A stretch of 64,000 bases of DNA, taken from positions 1,860,001 through 1,924,000 of the forward strand of contig NZ_CP022987.1 in assembly GCF_004022565.1 (NCBI RefSeq), in the 5' to 3' direction. A program made the translations under genes and the position numbers. The stretch is from Pollutimonas thiosulfatoxidans (GTDB lineage: Bacteria; Pseudomonadota; Gammaproteobacteria; Burkholderiales; Burkholderiaceae_B). Positions 62,165 to 64,000 of this stretch are shown here, in pieces; positions within the stretch are counted from its first letter, which is position 1, and each line of letters begins with the position of its first letter. A model generated the notes under the pieces. The model did no database searches and had not been told where the DNA came from. It saw nothing but the letters and a program-made list of their open reading frames with translations.

Positions 62165-64000
62165 TCAGTACACACCCGTAAACTGCTTCAGCACGTCGGG
62201 GTTTTCCAGCGTGGAGACGTCCTGGGTGACCTCGTTGCCCTCGGCTACCACACGCAACAAACGGCGCATGATCTTGCCTGATCGAGTCTTGGGCAAGTTG
62301 TTGCCAAAGCGGATGTCGCGCGGTTTTGCTATGGGACCAACCTGGTTGGCAACCCAATCGCGCAACTGCGCTGCGATGGCTTCGGCCTTGTCGCCTTCGG
62401 GAACCGGATCTTTAAGCATGATGAAAGCCACGATGGCCTCGCCCGTTGTCGCGTCGGGACGACCGACGACGGCTGCCTCGGCAACCAGATCGTGTGCCAC
62501 CAATGCCGATTCGATTTCGGTGCCACCCAGACGGTGACCCGATATGCTGAGCACATCGTCCGTACGGCCCAGTATCCAGTAATAACCGTCAGCATCGCGC
62601 TGGGCGTTGTCGCCCGCCAGGTAATAGCCTTTGAGTTCTGGCGGGAAGTAGCCGGACTTGAACCGTTCTTCGTCGCCCCAGACTGCGCGTATCATGGCCG
62701 GCCATGGCTTCTTGATGACCAGGAAGCCGCCGCGTCCTTCAGCGACCTCGTTGCCCAGCTCGTCGACCACACCCGTGCTGATACCCGGCAGTGGCAAGGT
62801 GCAGGAACCCGGCTTGAGCGGCGTGGCTCCTGGTAGCGGAGCCAGGATGTGCCCGCCCGTTTCCGTCTGCCACCAGGTGTCCACGATGGGACACTTGCCG
62901 TTACCCACGTTGTTGTAATACCAGATCCAGGCTTCCGGGTTGATCGGTTCGCCGACAGATCCCAACAAGCGCAGGCTGGAAAGATCGTAGCGCTGGGGGT
63001 GAGTGGCCGGGTCGGCTTGCGCCGCCTTGATGAGCGAACGGATGGCGGTGGGCGCTGTGTAGAAAATGCTGACCTTGTGCCGCTGGATCATGTCCCAGAA
63101 GCGTCCCGCGTTCGGGTAGGTGGGAACACCTTCGAAGACAATCTGCGTCAGTCCGGCGGCGAGCGTGCCGTAGGCGATGTAGGAATGACCGGTTACCCAG
63201 CCTACGTCTGCGGTGCACCAGAACACATCGTCCGGACGGGTGTCGAACACCCATTCCGTGGTGAGCTTGGCCCACAGCAGATAGCCCGCTGACGAGTGCT
63301 GCACGCCCTTAGGTTTACCCGTGGAGCCCGACGTATAAAGTACGAACAGAGGATGCTCGGCGGACACCGTAACGGCCTCGCAGACATCCGGCTGCCCTGC
63401 TTCGATGTCGTGCAGCCAGACGTCGCGCTCGTTGTTCCAGGCCACCTGCGTGCCGGCGCGGCGATACACCACCACTTTACGGACGATGTCGCCACCCTCG
63501 TCGGCCAGGGCTTCATCGACCGCGGACTTGAGCGGAATAGCCCGTCCGCCCCGCATCTGGGCATCGGCCGTTACAAGCAGCGTGGCGCCCACGTCGACGA
63601 CCCGCTGATGCAAGCTTTTTGCCGAGAATCCGCCAAAAACAACAGAGTGCGTAATGCCCAGTCGGGCGCAGGCCTGCATGGTGGCGATGGCTTCGATGGA
63701 CATCGGCAGATAGATGATGGCCCTGTCTGCCTTCGTATAACCCAAGGCCTTGAAACCATTGGCGATACGGCAGACGCGGGCATGCAACTGCCGATAGGTC
63801 GCTTTCTCGACCTTGCCGTCGTCGGCTTCGAAGATGATGGCGGTCTTATCGGCATTGCCGTTTTCCAGGTGGACGTCCAGGCAGTTCTCGGAGACGTTCA
63901 GTTCGCCATCCTCGAACCAGGTATAGAACGGCGCATTGGACTCATCGAGAACTTTGGTAAATGGCTTGCGCCACTTCAGGTGTTCCTGGGCATGGCGAGC
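62165..64000 (-). CDS. acsA: Acetyl-CoA synthetase, N-terminus cut by window edge
   Basis: The visible 611 residues cover all but about the first 45 of a normal ~660-residue Acs. It makes acetyl-CoA from acetate, ATP and CoA. Motifs include [20 protein letters not shown], the [20 protein letters not shown] block, [46 protein letters not shown] and the acetylatable lysine in [14 protein letters not shown]. The frame stays open to the right end of the window without an obvious start, so the true start is beyond 64000. It complements the malonate and acyl-CoA routes that also deliver acetyl-CoA. Confidence 0.95.
   Translation of the reverse strand, partial: ARHAQEHLKWRKPFTKVLDESNAPFYTWFEDGELNVSENCLDVHLENGNADKTAIIFEADDGKVEKATYRQLHARVCRIANGFKALGYTKADRAIIYLPMSIEAIATMQACARLGITHSVVFGGFSAKSLHQRVVDVGATLLVTADAQMRGGRAIPLKSAVDEALADEGGDIVRKVVVYRRAGTQVAWNNERDVWLHDIEAGQPDVCEAVTVSAEHPLFVLYTSGSTGKPKGVQHSSAGYLLWAKLTTEWVFDTRPDDVFWCTADVGWVTGHSYIAYGTLAAGLTQIVFEGVPTYPNAGRFWDMIQRHKVSIFYTAPTAIRSLIKAAQADPATHPQRYDLSSLRLLGSVGEPINPEAWIWYYNNVGNGKCPIVDTWWQTETGGHILAPLPGATPLKPGSCTLPLPGISTGVVDELGNEVAEGRGGFLVIKKPWPAMIRAVWGDEERFKSGYFPPELKGYYLAGDNAQRDADGYYWILGRTDDVLSISGHRLGGTEIESALVAHDLVAEAAVVGRPDATTGEAIVAFIMLKDPVPEGDKAEAIAAQLRDWVANQVGPIAKPRDIRFGNNLPKTRSGKIMRRLLRVVAEGNEVTQDVSTLENPDVLKQFTGVY

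Overview
The window reads as chromosomal DNA of a GC-rich betaproteobacterium of order Burkholderiales, most likely family Alcaligenaceae (Bordetella/Pusillimonas relatives). The pointers are the gene content (MatB/malonyl-CoA decarboxylase with a TRAP transporter, fused LivHM permease, large fused indolepyruvate:ferredoxin oxidoreductase, dapA-bamC pair, many CoA ligases) and codon usage. The genus cannot be fixed from the sequence alone.

Region 1 (1-9570) is the end of an integrated mobile island. It holds a ParB-like/DUF932 pair of the kind found on integrative conjugative elements, a GC-rich non-coding spacer, a visibly more AT-rich two-gene cargo module (3752-7430), then a small excisionase, a small XRE-type regulator behind an almost ideal sigma-70 promoter with a palindromic operator in its spacer, and a tyrosine integrase. 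The cargo module pairs a 113-residue protein with an 1104-residue helical-repeat protein carrying a PIN-like nuclease domain. The two share a GxGDNVAG(D/N)KI motif at the C-end of the first and the N-end of the second. The pair looks like the GapS6a/GapS6b anti-phage system and is the most interesting system here. The integrase stops only 5 bases before the mutS start, so the island has probably replaced the native upstream region of mutS.

Region 2 (9575-24916) is core chromosome: mutS, roxA (ribosomal oxygenase), the assimilatory sulfite reductase set cysJ-cysI-cysG, then on the minus strand dapA-bamC, a site-2 protease and a YciO-type protein. A secreted Met/Gly/Ser repeat protein, tRNA-His, a YgiW-like periplasmic protein and a cardiolipin synthase follow.

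Region 3 (24936-32324) is a minus-strand malonate-use operon: a GntR regulator, malonyl-CoA decarboxylase, an enoyl-CoA hydratase, malonyl-CoA synthetase and a three-part TRAP transporter. Malonate would be imported, activated to malonyl-CoA and decarboxylated to acetyl-CoA.

Region 4 (32463-42671) mixes a PLP sulfur-amino-acid enzyme, an intracellular subtilisin with a tiny separate I9-like partner, a LysR gene divergent from YceI/glutathionyl-hydroquinone reductase/pirin, a DedA-rhodanese fusion, an amidase, tRNA-Arg and outer-membrane phospholipase A.

Region 5 (42726-54712) has a fused indolepyruvate:ferredoxin oxidoreductase, a branched-chain amino-acid-type ABC transporter (livK-livHM-livG-livF), an LtaS/OpgB-like membrane phosphotransferase, a TerC-CBS-CorC protein and tRNA-Pro.

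Region 6 (54716-64000) is acyl-CoA metabolism: a tightly overlapping operon of two CoA ligases, a thiolase and a PCC/DUF296 protein, a divergent orphan AMP-binding N-terminal domain, DoxX, an AraC regulator, and acetyl-CoA synthetase, whose N-terminus runs off the right edge.
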